Program-made: the position numbers and the translations under genes
Shown: in pieces, positions 31,400-43,617 of the stretch
Numbering within the stretch: the stretch's first letter is position 1
Layout: each line of letters begins with the position of its first letter
Notes under the pieces: model-generated
What the model was told of the DNA's origin: nothing
What the model saw: only the letters and a program-made list of their open reading frames with translations
Database searches by the model: none
Assembly: GCF_020509005.1 (NCBI RefSeq)
Contig: NC_063013.1
Location: 2,542,001-2,606,000 of the forward strand
Direction: 5' to 3'
Length of the DNA stretch: 64,000 nucleotides
From: Fulvia fulva
Lineage: Eukaryota > Ascomycota > Dothideomycetes > Mycosphaerellales > Mycosphaerellaceae

Positions 31400-33160
31400 A
31401 CGCCATCTATAATAGGAGATCGACAGAGTGACCGGGGAACACCCGCCCCTAGTAAAGTAAGTAGAGCCCGACGACCTTAGACCGCGAACGATGCTATTAA
31501 TGCCTTAGCTACTTATAGAGGCAACGAATCCCTTAAGGTTAGTAAGCTAGAATTCTACTATAGCGACCGAGACAAGTTCGACACCTAAGTCTCTTAGATA
31601 GATATATACTTCTTATTCAACTCTATAGCTAAGAACCTTAAGCCTATCTTTGCTACTACCTTCCTTTAAGGACGAGTATAGCATTAGGTCAAACTATTCC
31701 TTAGGAAATACCTAGATAGTAACGGAGAAGACAATACCGACGAAGTCTTTAAGTTATATAACTATCTTAAGTATACTATAAAGAGCGTCTTTAGAGTCTC
31801 GAACGAGATTACTACTACCGTTCGTATTATTTAGTACCTAATATAGAAGACTTCTACCGCCGAGTACGCTACTAAATTCTAGGAATACGCGTAACTTACC
31901 GATTAGGACGATAAAGTACTTCAAGTTATATACCGACGAGGACTAAAAGAGCACGTTAAGGACGAGTTAATAAGGGACAGTCGGAAGATCGATAGCTTAG
32001 GAGACCTAGTCTAAGTCACGATCGATCTTAATAACAAGCTCTACGAGAGAGCTATAGAACGACAATACGACTCTAAGGTGTCCGGAAAAGCCGGATATAT
32101 ACTAGGCTACGACAACCGTAATAGAGGCTTTAATAACATTTACGATAATAATAAGCCTAGGAACAACAAGCTATATTATAGACTATAGCTAATAGAGCTC
32201 GACGTTACCGAGAAAGGTCGTAAGATTAGGAATAGTAACGGGAATAGAGAATCCCGGAGTTTAAAGGAAACACGTACTTACTATAGATATAGCAAACCTA
32301 GCTATCTAGTAAGGGACTATCGCGGTAAGAATATAGTGCGCCGCGAACAGTTCAATATAATATAACCCCGAACTAGTAAATCTAAGAGTAGTATTAACTC
32401 TTAAGGAGATATCGACTATACTTAGAGAGTAGAGGAGAGAGCTAGTAATAGAAGCACGGAGCCTCTCCTAGACTCCTCGTAAGAACGAGGAGGATACTAT
32501 AGGTAGCGATTAGTAGAAGTCGAACTATTCGGACTATAGAACTAACTATAATAGTTTATAAGAGTATACTAATAAACACTCAAAGAACTCTAATAAGAAA
32601 AGGAGAATCTCGACGATATATTCGACTAAGTCGACGCTTAGATACACCTCGACGGAGAAGAAATTGATCTTACCGCTATATAAGAACACGACGAACTCTA
32701 CGTACGATAGTAGGAAGTTACGAACGAGATCGATAAGCGAGAAAAACGAGAGTTTAGTGTAATAGTACGAAGAGTCGACTACGAGATCGAGTCCGAATCT
32801 CGAAATAGTTATAGAAGCCTTTACTAGCGATTCGGTTACTAAGACTCGTATCAAGTTTACTACGCCGCGAAATTAGGCGTAGGGTATTAGCCTTAGTAAC
32901 TAAGAGGAACCCTAGGAGCGACGTATAGGTAGAACGCTACGCTCCGAAAAGTAGATATCGACGAATCCTACTTTAATAATAACGATAAGGAAAACTAGGA
33001 CCTAGGATAGGACGGATCGTAGTCGCTAGAACTATAGGAAGAAAGTCAAGAAACTACCGGGCTAGATACGATCGAAGAAGACTAGGATCCGGAAGAATCG
33101 AGCGAAGAAGATTCCTCCGAAGGAGAAGAGAGCGATACTAACGAAATGAATGAATAACTT
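31400..33160 (+). pseudogene. Gyp2 gag
   Basis: A capsid-like helical region lies at about 31540-32080 ('FYYSDRDKFDT', 'YRRGLKEHVKDELI'). The nucleocapsid knuckle is recognisable near 32275-32330 as 'YYRYSKPSYLVRDY', where each Cys of the normal C-X2-C-X4-H-X4-C has become Tyr and the His is Tyr as well, all G-to-A or C-to-T changes. An acidic Asp/Glu/Ser tail follows to about 33160. Stops are frequent. The order gag, protease, reverse transcriptase, integrase, chromodomain matches the family. Confidence 0.75.
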
Positions 33161-34113
33161 ACCTTCACGGTAGACGTACCTAAGAAGCTTTACAATATAA
33201 TCGTCTACTTATAGAGAAAGTATAAGGAATTCCTACTACGGATAGGTAAGCGACGACTACTTAATCCCTATAAGTTTAATAAGACACTCGACGTTTACGA
33301 GGAATAGTCTAGGACTGCCTAACTATTAAAGCTAAGGAAAACCTCGTAATAGCCGTTACCGAAAACCTACCTATAGGAAGCTAAATAATAGGACTAGGAT
33401 ATCTTATACCGTTAGAGATGTTTATATTAAACGAATTACGACACGCCGTATAATACGTACGATCTCTCTACTTAGAAACGTAGAAGATCTAGGAATGTCA
33501 CCGAATATAGATATAGATATAGAAAGGCTTACGTAAGGTTTAAGCGGAGGCCTCGAGATACGAAGTACGACGTTCTATATACGAATAGGGAAAAGGATTA
33601 ACTCCCTAGGAATAAGCGACCGAAGGGAGTTATATAATACGGAAAAGGCTTAAGCATTAACTATAGTGTTTCGAACGAAAATCATCGTTAATAGGCATCG
33701 GATATATACTATAATAGATTCCGGAGCGAGCGGGAATTTTGCCTCCGAATTATTTGTTATAAGACACGGGTTAGCTACCCGTAGAAAGAAAGAGAGTTAT
33801 AATTCAATCGCGGTAGACGGATTATCCTTACCTAGTATAGAGCGCGAGACGATACCGCTACTACTTACTATCTAATAGCACTACGAGGAGATCACCTTAG
33901 ATATTACTAATATAGATAGATAGATAGATGATTCATTTACCCGTTGTGGTGCCCTCCGGCCCATGCGGGTTTATGTCTATATATGTTACTACATAAGGTA
34001 GGAAACCTATTCCTAGGTAAAAACCTCCTCTCCTTCTCTAATAGCTTCCTTGCCATGAGTTCTCAGTTTTCCTTCCATTAGGGTGCACTAGTGTCATGGT
34101 GGTTAGCCTCTGA

Positions 34114-37100
34114 CTACCTTGTCTGCAACCCTAGAGTTGTCCCCCTCTTCCTGCTCTCCTCCTCCTTCTTTCTCTCCTCAATCCATCTCTCTGTTTCCCT
34201 AGTGAGAGAGAACTGCTCCAAAAATCCTTGGTGGATGATCCACCTTGTAATTCTCTACAGGTCTCCCTTATTGCTGATCATGGCTTGGAAGTTTCTGTTC
34301 CTTGCCCTTGCCCTCCATTCACCTCTCCCTGTACTCCATTCTTTGCAAACCAGAAGTCTATGTTCGACATTCTGGGACAGGTAGCCGCATGGGCAACTCT
34401 TGTCTTCGATACCTGGGACTTTTCTCTGATGTAGGTATGCCCTGACTCCGATGTGTTCAGAGCGGATTTGTATTGCTATGCTTGCTTCTGACCTGGTCAG
34501 GTCTGAGTACAGTAGGTAGTTGTGGCTACCAAACTGTTGGAGTGCCTTTGGGGTTCCTGGCCTCTGTGGGGTTCTTGTCCATTCAGTCTTCCAGAGGAGT
34601 CCTGCCATCCTTTCAGCTAGAGACTGTTGCTTCTTCCCTTGGCTGGCTGCTGATCCTCTCCCTTGAGCCCTTCTGTCCTGTTCCTGCTGGGCTAGGTGCA
34701 GCTGTTCTGTTAGTTCTTTGAACTTCTGCAGGTCCTGCTGCTTCTGTGGGGCTAGATTGGTTCTTGCTTGTCTGTGCCTTCTTGTGCACTGGCTCCTGAT
34801 TTTGTTGACTGCCTTCTGGATTACTAGCTGGGCTGGGTATGCAGACGTCTTCCCTGCATACTAGTATCTCAACCCTTGAAGGTAGAGCTTGGCTGGTGGG
34901 GAGCCAGACTCCATTTCGACCACCCTTGTTGGAGTTGACTTGTATGCTCCAAGCACCTTTTTCAGACAGGAGGCTTGGGCTCTGCTGATGGGATCTGCAA
35001 TTCTCTTTAGGATCTTGTCTTAGGCTGACCAGATCTGGGCTCCATATAGCATGGCTGGCTTCACAATGGCCTTGTACATAACCTTTGCTTTCGTAAATGT
35101 GGCTCCCTATGTGGAGGCTGTAAGCCTGTCAATTGATTGCCTGTTGTTGTCTGCTCTTGCCTATGCTCTCTTGACCTGTGGTCCCCAGCTGAGCTTTGGA
35201 TCCAGCCATATTCCTAGCACCCTTAATTCACTTGAGGGTTCTGTTATGTGTCCCTGAATAGTGATTGGGGCTTGCATATTGTGTCTGTTTCTGGCTCTAC
35301 TGAAGTGGATGAGTTGATACTTCTCTAGGGCAAATCTGGCTCCATATTTCCTGGCCCATTCCTCACATTCCTTGTGTTTCTTCTGCAAGATTCTGCAGTT
35401 CTCTTCTGTGCTGTCTGACCAGGCTAGGATGTTTGTGTCATCTACAAACCCTAAGGCTGATGTGTTTCTGGAGTTTAGCTTTGCTGGCAGGTCTGCCATA
35501 AAGAGGAGAAACAGGATTGGAGACATTGTTGATCCCTGTGGGATTCCTGTCTCTATAGGCATGCTGTCAGATTTATATCTGCCCAGCCTTAGTCTTGTGG
35601 TTCTGCCTCTAAGGAAGGACTGGATAAACTGGACTGTCCAGTTAGGGATAGCCTTCTGTTTCAGGATGTGGATCAGCCTCTAGTGTAAGACATTGTCAAA
35701 GGCTCCTAATATGTCCAGTGAGAGGAGTGTGGCTGCTTTGTTGTTCCCAAAGTGCTACAGGGTCTTGATCTGCTCTGTGATAAGTTCCACAGCTGTTAGT
35801 GTTGATCTTTGTTTCCTGCCTCCCATCTATTCTTCAGGAAGGATTCTATGTTCTTCAGCTAGGTTTGTCAGCCTTTCTGCTATGATCTTTTCTAGGAGTT
35901 TGCCTAGTGTGTTGAGCAAGGCAATAGGTCTGTATGCCTTTAGCTTTGTGTAGTCCTCTTTCTGTGGTTTTCTCAAGACTATAGTCAGTGACTCCTTGAA
36001 GTGTTTAGGGCAGTGTCCTTGGGCCATGCACTGTGAAAAGATGTTTGACAGTGCAGGGGAGATCTGGTCCTTGCATGTCTTGATGAACAAGTTTGGAATC
36101 CCATCTGGTCCTAGGGCCTTGTTTCCTGAGAGTGTCTTAATGATGCTCTTGATCTCTCCCTCTCCCACTGTGCAGGATTGCTCTAGTGGTGTTGAATACA
36201 CACTGCCCTCCAGATCCTGCAGGTCAGCTTCTACCTGTGTGCCAAAGAAATGTTTCCCCAATGCCTGTGCCTTTCCTGGGAGAGTGTGTTGGATTACTCC
36301 TTCCTGGTCTTCAATGTTTGGAAACTGGGGCAGCATGTTTCTGTCCTGTGTGGGTTGTCTTGCCCACTTTGCTAGTTTCCACATCTTCTCAGGATTCTGG
36401 GTAATGGATCCAACTGTTGACCTCCACTCCAGCATCTTGTCCCTCTTGATCTGGGCCTTCTTGTCTCTGGTTGCCTGGTTGTATCTGTCCCATGCTTCCT
36501 GGGAGTGACTCTGGGTAAGGGCTCTCCTGGCCTGCCTGGCTGCCTTGACCTTCTCTGAGCATTCCTTTGTCCAGAATGGCTTCTGGTACAGTGACTGTTT
36601 CTTTTCTCTAGTGTGGGCTGCCGCAGTTTCCTGCATTGTTCTAACCAGTTCTGCCACTGCTTGGTCTATGTCTAAGGCTGTTTCCAGTCTCCTGGTCTCT
36701 AGTCCAGCTAGCTTCTGTTCCAGGTCTTGTCTGATCTGTTCCCAGTTGGCTGCCTTCCAGGCCAGCTGAGGTTCTAGGTCTCCTTCCTGCTGTGTCTGTG
36801 TTTCAAACTCCACCTGAATTGGGAGGTGATCTGATGAGGACTCCAAGTCCTGGTTAACCCAGCATCTGGTGACCTTCTGCTGCAGGTCATGTGATGCAAA
36901 GCACAGGTCAATGGTGCTTGAGCTTGCTCTCTGTGACCAGGTAGTTAGGCCCTTTGGGGTAACTAGGTGCATGTTGTTGCTTTGGGTAGTGGAGAGGAGT
37001 CTGTTAGCTAGGAAGTGATGGGCAGGTGCAAAGTCTGACCCCTATGTAGGATGGTGCAAGTTGAAGTCTCCTAGCACGATGTGTTGGGAGTCACTCTATA

Positions 37101-37500
37101 GGATGTCTGGCAGCTGTTGTAGTGTGCCCAGCTAGGTGCTGGTTCTGGAGCTGGGGGGTGGGTTGTATACACTGTGGATGTGGATGCTGCCTTGGTTGGT
37201 GTTGAGTCTGACTGAGGTGATGTCTCCCCCCTCCTGTTGGATTTGTTCCCAGCTGTCTGTTGCCATCTCTTTGCTGATGTACATGCATGTTCTAGGGGTG
37301 CCTTGTTTGGCTAGGAGTGTGTGATACCTTGGGTCGTTAGCAGTAGATGGTCTGTTAGATTTGCTGTTGATCCAAGGTTCCTGGACTGCAATAACTAGGT
37401 GTTTCTTTGGGTCCAGTGCTTGGAGAAAGCTTCTCTGGACCTTGTGCTGGCTTTTGTTGACGTTGTACTGGATAGTGGTAAGATTAGGTGTCTCAATCAT
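34114..37500 (-). pseudogene. Lin1-b ORF2: endonuclease and reverse transcriptase with 10 shared stops
   Basis: It has the same domain order as Lin1-a ORF2 (APE endonuclease, reverse transcriptase with FVDD near 35445, C-terminal Cys-His cluster near 34345-34395). In-frame stops match those of Lin1-a at ten sites; the Trp codon that is TAG at 18393 in Lin1-a is TGG here. Neither copy can make the ORF2 protein in one piece. The longest open stretch is 35827-36972 (381 aa), covering the end of the endonuclease and the first part of reverse transcriptase, without the catalytic Asp pair. Confidence 0.92.
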
Positions 37501-38756
37501 GACTCATCCATGCTGGTCTCCTGCTGGTCTTCTCGTGCTTCCTGCTGCTGGCTGCTATTTGGGATTGTGGTAAGGTTGAGCCTGCTTTGTGACGGGTCTC
37601 TTCCTGCAACCACAATTGATTTTGGTCTACCCATAGCAGGGTGGCCTTGGGCCTGTGTGGTCTCTTCTGTTCTGCCTCTTTTCAGAGGGTTGTAGACAGT
37701 CCTTAGGGGTTCTTGGGTGATTGTCCCTGTCTGGAATCTGATAGGGGTGTTGATCCTGGCTTCTCTTGCCCTCCTCTTTGCCTCAATCCTAGCTGTGCAG
37801 TCTTGGGACCAGGAAGGGTGTTTCTTTCCACAGCATGCACATCTGGCTTCACTCTTTGGGGCTGTGCAATTCTGTACTTTGTGGCTACCAGCACAGTGGG
37901 AACAAGTGTCCTTTTGGCTTGGGCATCTAGTAGAGATATGACCATACTGTTGGCACTTGAAGCATTGCAGTAGTCTGTGGGTGCTTCTATGGATTTCTGT
38001 GTCCATTCTTTCGCATTCCCAGAAGATGCCCTTGTCAAGCACGGTGTTTGCCTGTTCTACAGTGCCTATCCAGAGCACTAGAGAAGACTCTCTCTTTGTG
38101 TCCTTTGTCTTTCTGTTGACCCATGCTGCTTTTGTGATCTGTAGCCCTGGGCATACAGCCTGGTTCTGGTCCTGCAGCCTCTTAAGGTCTCCTTCAATGT
38201 CAAACTTTGTGGTCATCCCATGGGCAATAACCATATTTTGTTGGTGTGAGACCTTAGCCGTCTTGCCTAGTTTGACTGTCCACTCCTTCTGTGTCTCTAG
38301 CCTCTTCCTGTCTTGCTCCTGTGCTGTGAACAGCTTAAGGACACCTCCCTTCTCTTTCCTGGCTCCAATGATGCCTTGTATCCCAATCTTCTGTATGATC
38401 TCCTTGCCTGACAGGCCCTCAATCTCTTTCTGCTCTTGCTGGTCGGAAATGTAGACCTTGATAGCTGTTTTCTGGGGGGGAGGGTTTTGGGATGCAACTG
38501 CTGCCCAGGTTGGTTGGCTTAGTTTCTGGCCTTCCTGTGTCCTCTTCTTTGCTGCTGCTGCTACTGTCCTGTTAATGATCTGTCCTGTTTGGCTCCTTAG
38601 TGCCTTTAGCCCTCCAAGGAGCTCCAAAATCATCCCCTTAAGTGCTCTTTCTGGGTGCTCGCCATCTCCTGCCATTGCCATTGTTTCTGCCTTCCTGCAG
38701 ACCTCCTTCCACTCGTTACTCTCCTGCTCCTGGTCGTTTCCTGCGATCGCTATCAT
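37497..38756 (-). CDS. Lin1-b ORF1: intact LINE RNA-binding protein, 419 aa
   Basis: This is the only complete LINE ORF in the window. The protein is expected to bind element RNA and act as its chaperone. The start ATG at 38756 follows 'gacacg', the first bases shared with Lin1-a. Residues 60-95 are Ala/Gln-rich; residues 97-260 contain the central domain with 'IAHGMTTKFD' and 'LVLWIGTVEQA', which resembles the RNA-binding folds of LINE ORF1 proteins. Three zinc knuckles are at 265-278, 285-297 and 306-320. The C-terminus (321-419) is basic and Gln/Ser-rich. The stop TGA overlaps the ORF2 start as ATGA (37497-37500). Confidence 0.92.
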   Translation of the reverse strand: MIAIAGNDQEQESNEWKEVCRKAETMAMAGDGEHPERALKGMILELLGGLKALRSQTGQIINRTVAAAAKKRTQEGQKLSQPTWAAVASQNPPPQKTAIKVYISDQQEQKEIEGLSGKEIIQKIGIQGIIGARKEKGGVLKLFTAQEQDRKRLETQKEWTVKLGKTAKVSHQQNMVIAHGMTTKFDIEGDLKRLQDQNQAVCPGLQITKAAWVNRKTKDTKRESSLVLWIGTVEQANTVLDKGIFWECERMDTEIHRSTHRLLQCFKCQQYGHISTRCPSQKDTCSHCAGSHKVQNCTAPKSEARCACCGKKHPSWSQDCTARIEAKRRAREARINTPIRFQTGTITQEPLRTVYNPLKRGRTEETTQAQGHPAMGRPKSIVVAGRDPSQSRLNLTTIPNSSQQQEAREDQQETSMDES

Positions 38757-41700
38757 CGTGTCACCCTCCTATAGTTAATATAGACTCTTAATCCACCTCC
38801 TAGTTTCTTCATATTACTAATATAGCTAGTCATAATATCGTACTTAGGATACCTTAGTTAAGAAAGTATAACCTAGTAATCGACTAGAGAAAAGGAGCAC
38901 TTAGATTTAAACAATACGATTACGTTATCGCGATTAAACCTACGTAGCGGTAGCGTTCGCTAGTAGATAAGGTAAGACAGCTAAACAGAATATAGCTTAT
39001 ACCGACTAGAAGGACAGAAGAACCACCTTCGACTAGGATAGACACCGACTTAGGGTAGTTAGGTTACGAGATTACCGGAACGGATAGAAATAACGTACTA
39101 TCGAAGATGTCTACTTCGGAACTAGATATCCCTCTAGAGTATCGTAGATAGTCACGACTATTTAGAGAAGAGGAAGGCAAGGACGCCTTACCTAAGTACG
39201 TACTATAGGATCACAAAATAAACATTTAGCTAGGAAAAGAGCCTCTATAGGGACCCCTATACTATATGTCCGAAAAAGAGCTCTAACCTTTACGAGAATA
39301 GCTAGAGGAGAAGCTAGCTAAAGGATAGATACGACGATCTACCTCGAGCGTAGGAACTCTATATATGTTCGTTCTAAAACTAAATGGGAAACTTCGACTC
39401 GTATAAGACTACTAAAAGCTAAACGAGATCACGATTAAGAACCGATATCCGCTACCTAATATCGAAGAAGTATAGGATAGATTAACCGGATCGGACTAGT
39501 ACAAAAAGATTAACTTACGAGATACCTTCTACGCTATACGAATAGTAGAAGGAGAAGAATAGAAAACCGCTTTTAGAACAAGATACGGACTCTACGAATT
39601 CTTAGTTATACTAATAGGACTAACTAACGTACCTATATCCTACTAGGACCTTATTAACGAAACACTTAGAGACCTACTCGACGTATACGTTATCGCTTAT
39701 ATAGACGACATACTAGTCTATACTAAAGGATCCCTCTAGGAGCACGTTAAGTAAGTCTAAGACGTCTTCGAACGACTTACGAAGTTAGGATTTAAGACGG
39801 CGCCGGAGAAATACGAATTCTATAAAAAAGAAGTCAAGTTCTTAGGCTTTATTATTAGTACTACGGGAATTACGATTGATCCTACTAAAACATAGTTAAT
39901 TAGAGAATAGCTAGAACTAAAAACAGTCAAGGAAGTATAATCGTTCCTTAGACTCGCTAACTATAACCGGAAATTTATTAAGGACTACTTAAAGATAGTA
40001 GTACTAATGACGATACTTATAAGAAAAGACGTCAACTAGAAATAGGGAAAGGAACAATACGAAGCGTTTACGAAACTTAAGGAATAATGCGCTTTAGCCC
40101 CTACGCTTCGACTATTCGATAGTAGTAAGGAAGTCTATATTAAGACCGACGCGTCCGATATATTAATAGGCGTATGTCTTATATAGACACACGATAGGAA
40201 ACGACACCTAGTAGCCTATTACTCCCGGAAAATGACTATAGCGGAATAGAACTACGATATCTATAATAAAGAGCTTCTAGCCATTATTACTACTATATAA
40301 TATTAGGGAGTATACGTCGAGGGCCTACCGAAGTTAACGATTTTTTTAGACTATAAGAATCTTACGTACTTTACGACGACGAAGGAACTTACCCGATAAC
40401 AAGCCCGCTAGGCGGAGCTATTAGGACAGTACAAGTTCGAAATTAAGTATATACTAGGAGTAGAGAATAGCCGCGTAGACGCGTTAAGCCGAAGAAGCGA
40501 CTATATAGAAGGAAAAGAACTAGTATAATATAAGATACTTAAGACAAACCCCGACGGAAGTCTTAGTACTAATATAAGAGAGTTTAACAATATTGTACGA
40601 ATCCTTAACGATAAGGAAGAGTAGTTCCCTATATTAGAAGGAAAGTACTAAGTACCGAAGGATCGAGAAGAAGAATATATACGGCAACATTACGACGAGC
40701 TAATCTATAGACACCCTAGAACTTTAAAGACAATCGACCTTATACGACGCAGTTTCTCATTCCTATAGATAAGACAAAAAGTGCTACGATATATACGATA
40801 ATACGTTAACTATTAGAGAACCAAGGCTACGCGATATACTAAATATAGTCACCTATAGTTTAGGATACTACCGATAAGACTATAGGACGAAGTGATGATA
40901 GACTTTATTATAAAACTCCTACCCTCGAAGGATCGAGTCGTAGGACAGATATACGACATAATACTAGTTATAGTCGACAGACTTACAAAATATATATACT
41001 TTATTCCTACGTTAGAAATATATACCGTAGAGTAGCTCGAATACCTTATACTAGATAGACTAATCCGATACTACAGATTCCCTTAAACCTTCATTATAGA
41101 TAGAGACAAGCTCTTTATATTAAACTATTAGAAGACGCTTATAGGAATAATCGGAATTAAGCACAATTTGTTAACGGTATACTATCTAGAGACCGATAGA
41201 CAAATAGAAAGAGCGAACTAAACGCTAGAACAATACTTAAGGCACTATATTAATTACGTATAAGACAACTAGGTTTCACTACTACTAATGGCGTAGATCG
41301 TACTAAACAACCACAAATTAGAGATAACTTCATCGACGCTATTCTATACGAACTTTAGAAAAGATCCTAACCTATTCGGAACACCTAGATCCTACCTATA
41401 AGCCGAGAGAGCAATCGTAACGACGGAAACTCTTAAGGAAGTTTATAAAGAAGCACGTAAGGCGATCGAAGATATATAACGAAAACTGTCTTAATAACGG
41501 TAAGATATAAGAAAAATGGCACCTCTACTAAAAGAGGGGGATAAGGTCTATCTCCTCACAAAAAACCTAAAAATAAGGAGAAAGACTAAAAAGCTAGATT
41601 ATATTAAGGTCGGACCATTTTTTATTAACAAAGTCGTAGGACTAGTTAACTACCGCCTATAACTACTACCTAACGCGAAAATCCACCTAGTCTTCTATAT

Positions 41701-42114
41701 CTCTAAACTAGAACCTATAGACGCTAAAACACCTTGCCAAAACAGCTTCTATTTCGAGCCGGAAGTAGAAAACGAATTTAAAGTCGAAAGAATCCTAGAC
41801 AAAAAGGGTCAGAAATACCTTATTAAATAGAGAGGATACGACAAATTAGAAAATACCTAGAAACTAGAAGAAAACCTACAAAATTGTTAGTAGAAGATTC
41901 GGGAGTACGAAAAACGAACGTACTTATCCGCTAGAAGGACCGGAACTCGAGGAAGCCGCCGCGGCCTCCTCTTAAGTCGAATATAACTAGAGGGTATTAT
42001 CCGAGGTTATCGAAAGATCCTCCTAAGAAGGAATTAGCATTTGAAAGACACCCTCTAATTCCTCTAGACTCCCTTTAAGAACGAGGAGACACGACGAAGG
42101 CGCGGATAGAGCCT

Positions 42115-42560
42115 CGACTCCCGTACTCAATAAATTCTAAAGATCTTTAAAGTCCTTCGCTATCGCCTTCTCCTCCCGATCCTTAGTAACCCGAAGCTGT
42201 TTTTGAAGGCGATATACCTTCGATATTGCCTCGGTCACCTTCTCTTTAGCTTTATTAAGCTCGCGCTTTAGCTTTCGACGCTAATTACAGAGCCTCTCCT
42301 ACTTAGTCTAAGTATTAGTAACGTTATACTTAACACCCTTACGGACATACTCTAAGCAACACCTAAAGCGTATATCTACTACGTAACGCGGACTCTTCTT
42401 CCCTTTAGGCACCCGGGCCTTTCGATAACTAGAATAAGGGGACGGTATCTCGTGGCCTTCGGACTCGATAGCTAACGCTTAACGTTCGTAACGCTCCTAA
42501 TAGGTTAGCTACTCGCTACTTATATTTAAGAGAAGGAAAAGGGAAACATACGAAGAACGA
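42115..42560 (-). pseudogene. Antisense ORF relic with Cys pairs and coiled coil, between Gyp2 pol and 3' LTR
   Basis: About 145 codons read on the minus strand, opposite to pol, in the space between the chromodomain end and the 3' LTR. From the N-terminus: a hydrophobic start, a Pro/Lys-rich basic part ('KARVPKGKKSPRY', about 42387-42425), a Cys-containing part ('RFRCCLEYVRKGVKY', about 42330-42370, then another Cys near 42287), and a charged heptad-like region (about 42150-42280, 'KAKEKVTEAISKV') likely to form a coiled coil. Seven stops fall at codons one RIP step from Gln or Trp. I do not recognise a named family. The function is unknown; a RIP-killed accessory gene of the element is one reading. 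Confidence 0.5.
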
Positions 42561-42596
42561 GAAACTCGGGACAGTTTTCGATAAGGAGGGGGATAG

Positions 42597-43072
42597 TATT
42601 ACGGTTTAGACTAGAGGACTATATAAGACGTAGTATAGGAAAGAGAATTAAAGGATAAGGACTAATCGCTAGAAGGAAAGAGGGCCACTAAGCCCTAGTC
42701 ACGTATACGACTATAGGCTTCGTATATAGTCGTAGACGACCGTAGTAATAGTATATAGTCGAACACGACTAGACGACTAGACGACCGGTCGTATAGACGG
42801 TCGGACATCTACTACGAGCTAGTATAAGAATTTCCTTTATATTTAGAAACGCTAAGAATCCCCTATAGCTTCGAGGCGTTCAACTTACTGTTTAATATTA
42901 CTATTTAGAATATACTATAACCTAACCTCTACCTTACTACTACTTAGTCTTTATAAGACAAGATAGCTACTACTTTATTACCCTCCCTTAACTTCCTATC
43001 GGCCCGAGAATAAACCCGATTTAGCTTAGTCTTCTAATCTTATAATACTGTTAGGCTATACTAAACCTAATA
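42597..43072 (+). repeat. Gyp2 3' LTR (476 bp)
   Basis: It starts TATTACGGTTTAG (TG changed to TA) directly after the polypurine tract and ends AATA before the ctacg duplication. It has the same length as the 5' LTR. Confidence 0.92.
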
Positions 43073-43617
43073 CTACGGCTAGGGTATTACTCGAGGCTAT
43101 ATAGAGAGTCTATAACAGTAGTACTACGTAAGCTATAGAAGGAGGACTATACTTAGCCCGAATCGTATAGGCTAATCGTACTTCTAAACATAATAGGGAA
43201 GGTCCTAGAAAAGATAGTAGCCTAGAGACTTACGTAGCTTACCGAGGACAACTACGTACTCCTAGTAACACAGATAGGGGGAAGAAGCTAGCGATCGACA
43301 CTAATAGTAAGAGAGCTAATTACGGAGTAAATCTAGACCCTCTAGTACTACGGTAGAAACCGAGCGGCGTCCTTACTATCCCTCGATATCGTAGGGGCCT
43401 TCGATAACGTCTTATACCAAAGGCTAATATATATCCTATAGTAGAAAGGCATCCCCTAGTAGGTAACGACGTTCGTCTACTCCTTTCTCTAGGAACGGAC
43501 GACATACCTAGTCCTAGGGAGGTACACGTCCGACCCGGTAAAGGTAGAGGCTAGAATACCTTAGGGATCTACTCTCTCCCCTATCCTGTTTCTAATATTT
43601 ATATCTGACCTAATTCC

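Larger units (their letters stand above)
33901..38825 (-). mobile_element. Lin1-b: full-length Tad-like LINE inserted in Gyp2
   Basis: The element proper is 33916-38810, minus strand. The 15-bp target duplication atattactaatatag is at 33901-33915 and 38811-38825. It sits in the Gyp2 protease/pol region. It is near identical to Lin1-a, with ORF1 open. Surroundings are saturated by RIP but this copy is not, so it is young. The 48-nt leader before ORF1 (38763-38810) does not resemble the 74-nt leader of Lin1-a. Confidence 0.95.
33190..42000 (+). pseudogene. Gyp2 pol: protease to chromodomain, interrupted by Lin1-b
   Basis: The protease is at 33666-33875 ('TIIDSGASGNF'). Lin1-b splits the frame at 33916-38810; it resumes with 'NIVLGIPWL' near 38840. 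Reverse transcriptase: 'LRLV.DY.KLNE' near 39395, catalytic YIDD kept at 39698-39709. RNase H: 'IKTDASD' near 40140. Integrase: zinc region near 40695-40810, first catalytic Asp in 'MIDFI' near 40900, 'VDRLTKY' near 40975. Chromodomain near 41780-41890 ('VERILDKKGQKYLIK', 'RGYDK'). More than 40 stops, nearly all TAG at Gln or Trp positions. Confidence 0.88.
30912..43077 (+). mobile_element. Gyp2: complete but RIP-mutated gypsy chromovirus
   Basis: The element proper is 30917-43072, plus strand. LTRs of 476 bp are at 30917-31392 and 42597-43072; the target duplication is ctacg (30912-30916 and 43073-43077). Without the inserted Lin1-b it is about 7.25 kb. A polypurine tract precedes the 3' LTR (42584-42593). 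It lies in the Lin4 reverse transcriptase. RIP is heavy in the internal part and in both LTRs, which differ at only about ten sites by eye, most of them RIP-type. Confidence 0.93.

Noticed and set aside
32546..32854. 102-aa minus-strand frame in Gyp2
   Set aside because: It is antisense to the acidic tail of gag; Leu/Val-rich translation is the mirror of Glu/Asp codons.
43320..43505. 61-aa minus-strand frame
   Set aside because: It lies opposite the Lin4 reverse transcriptase relic and has no features of its own.
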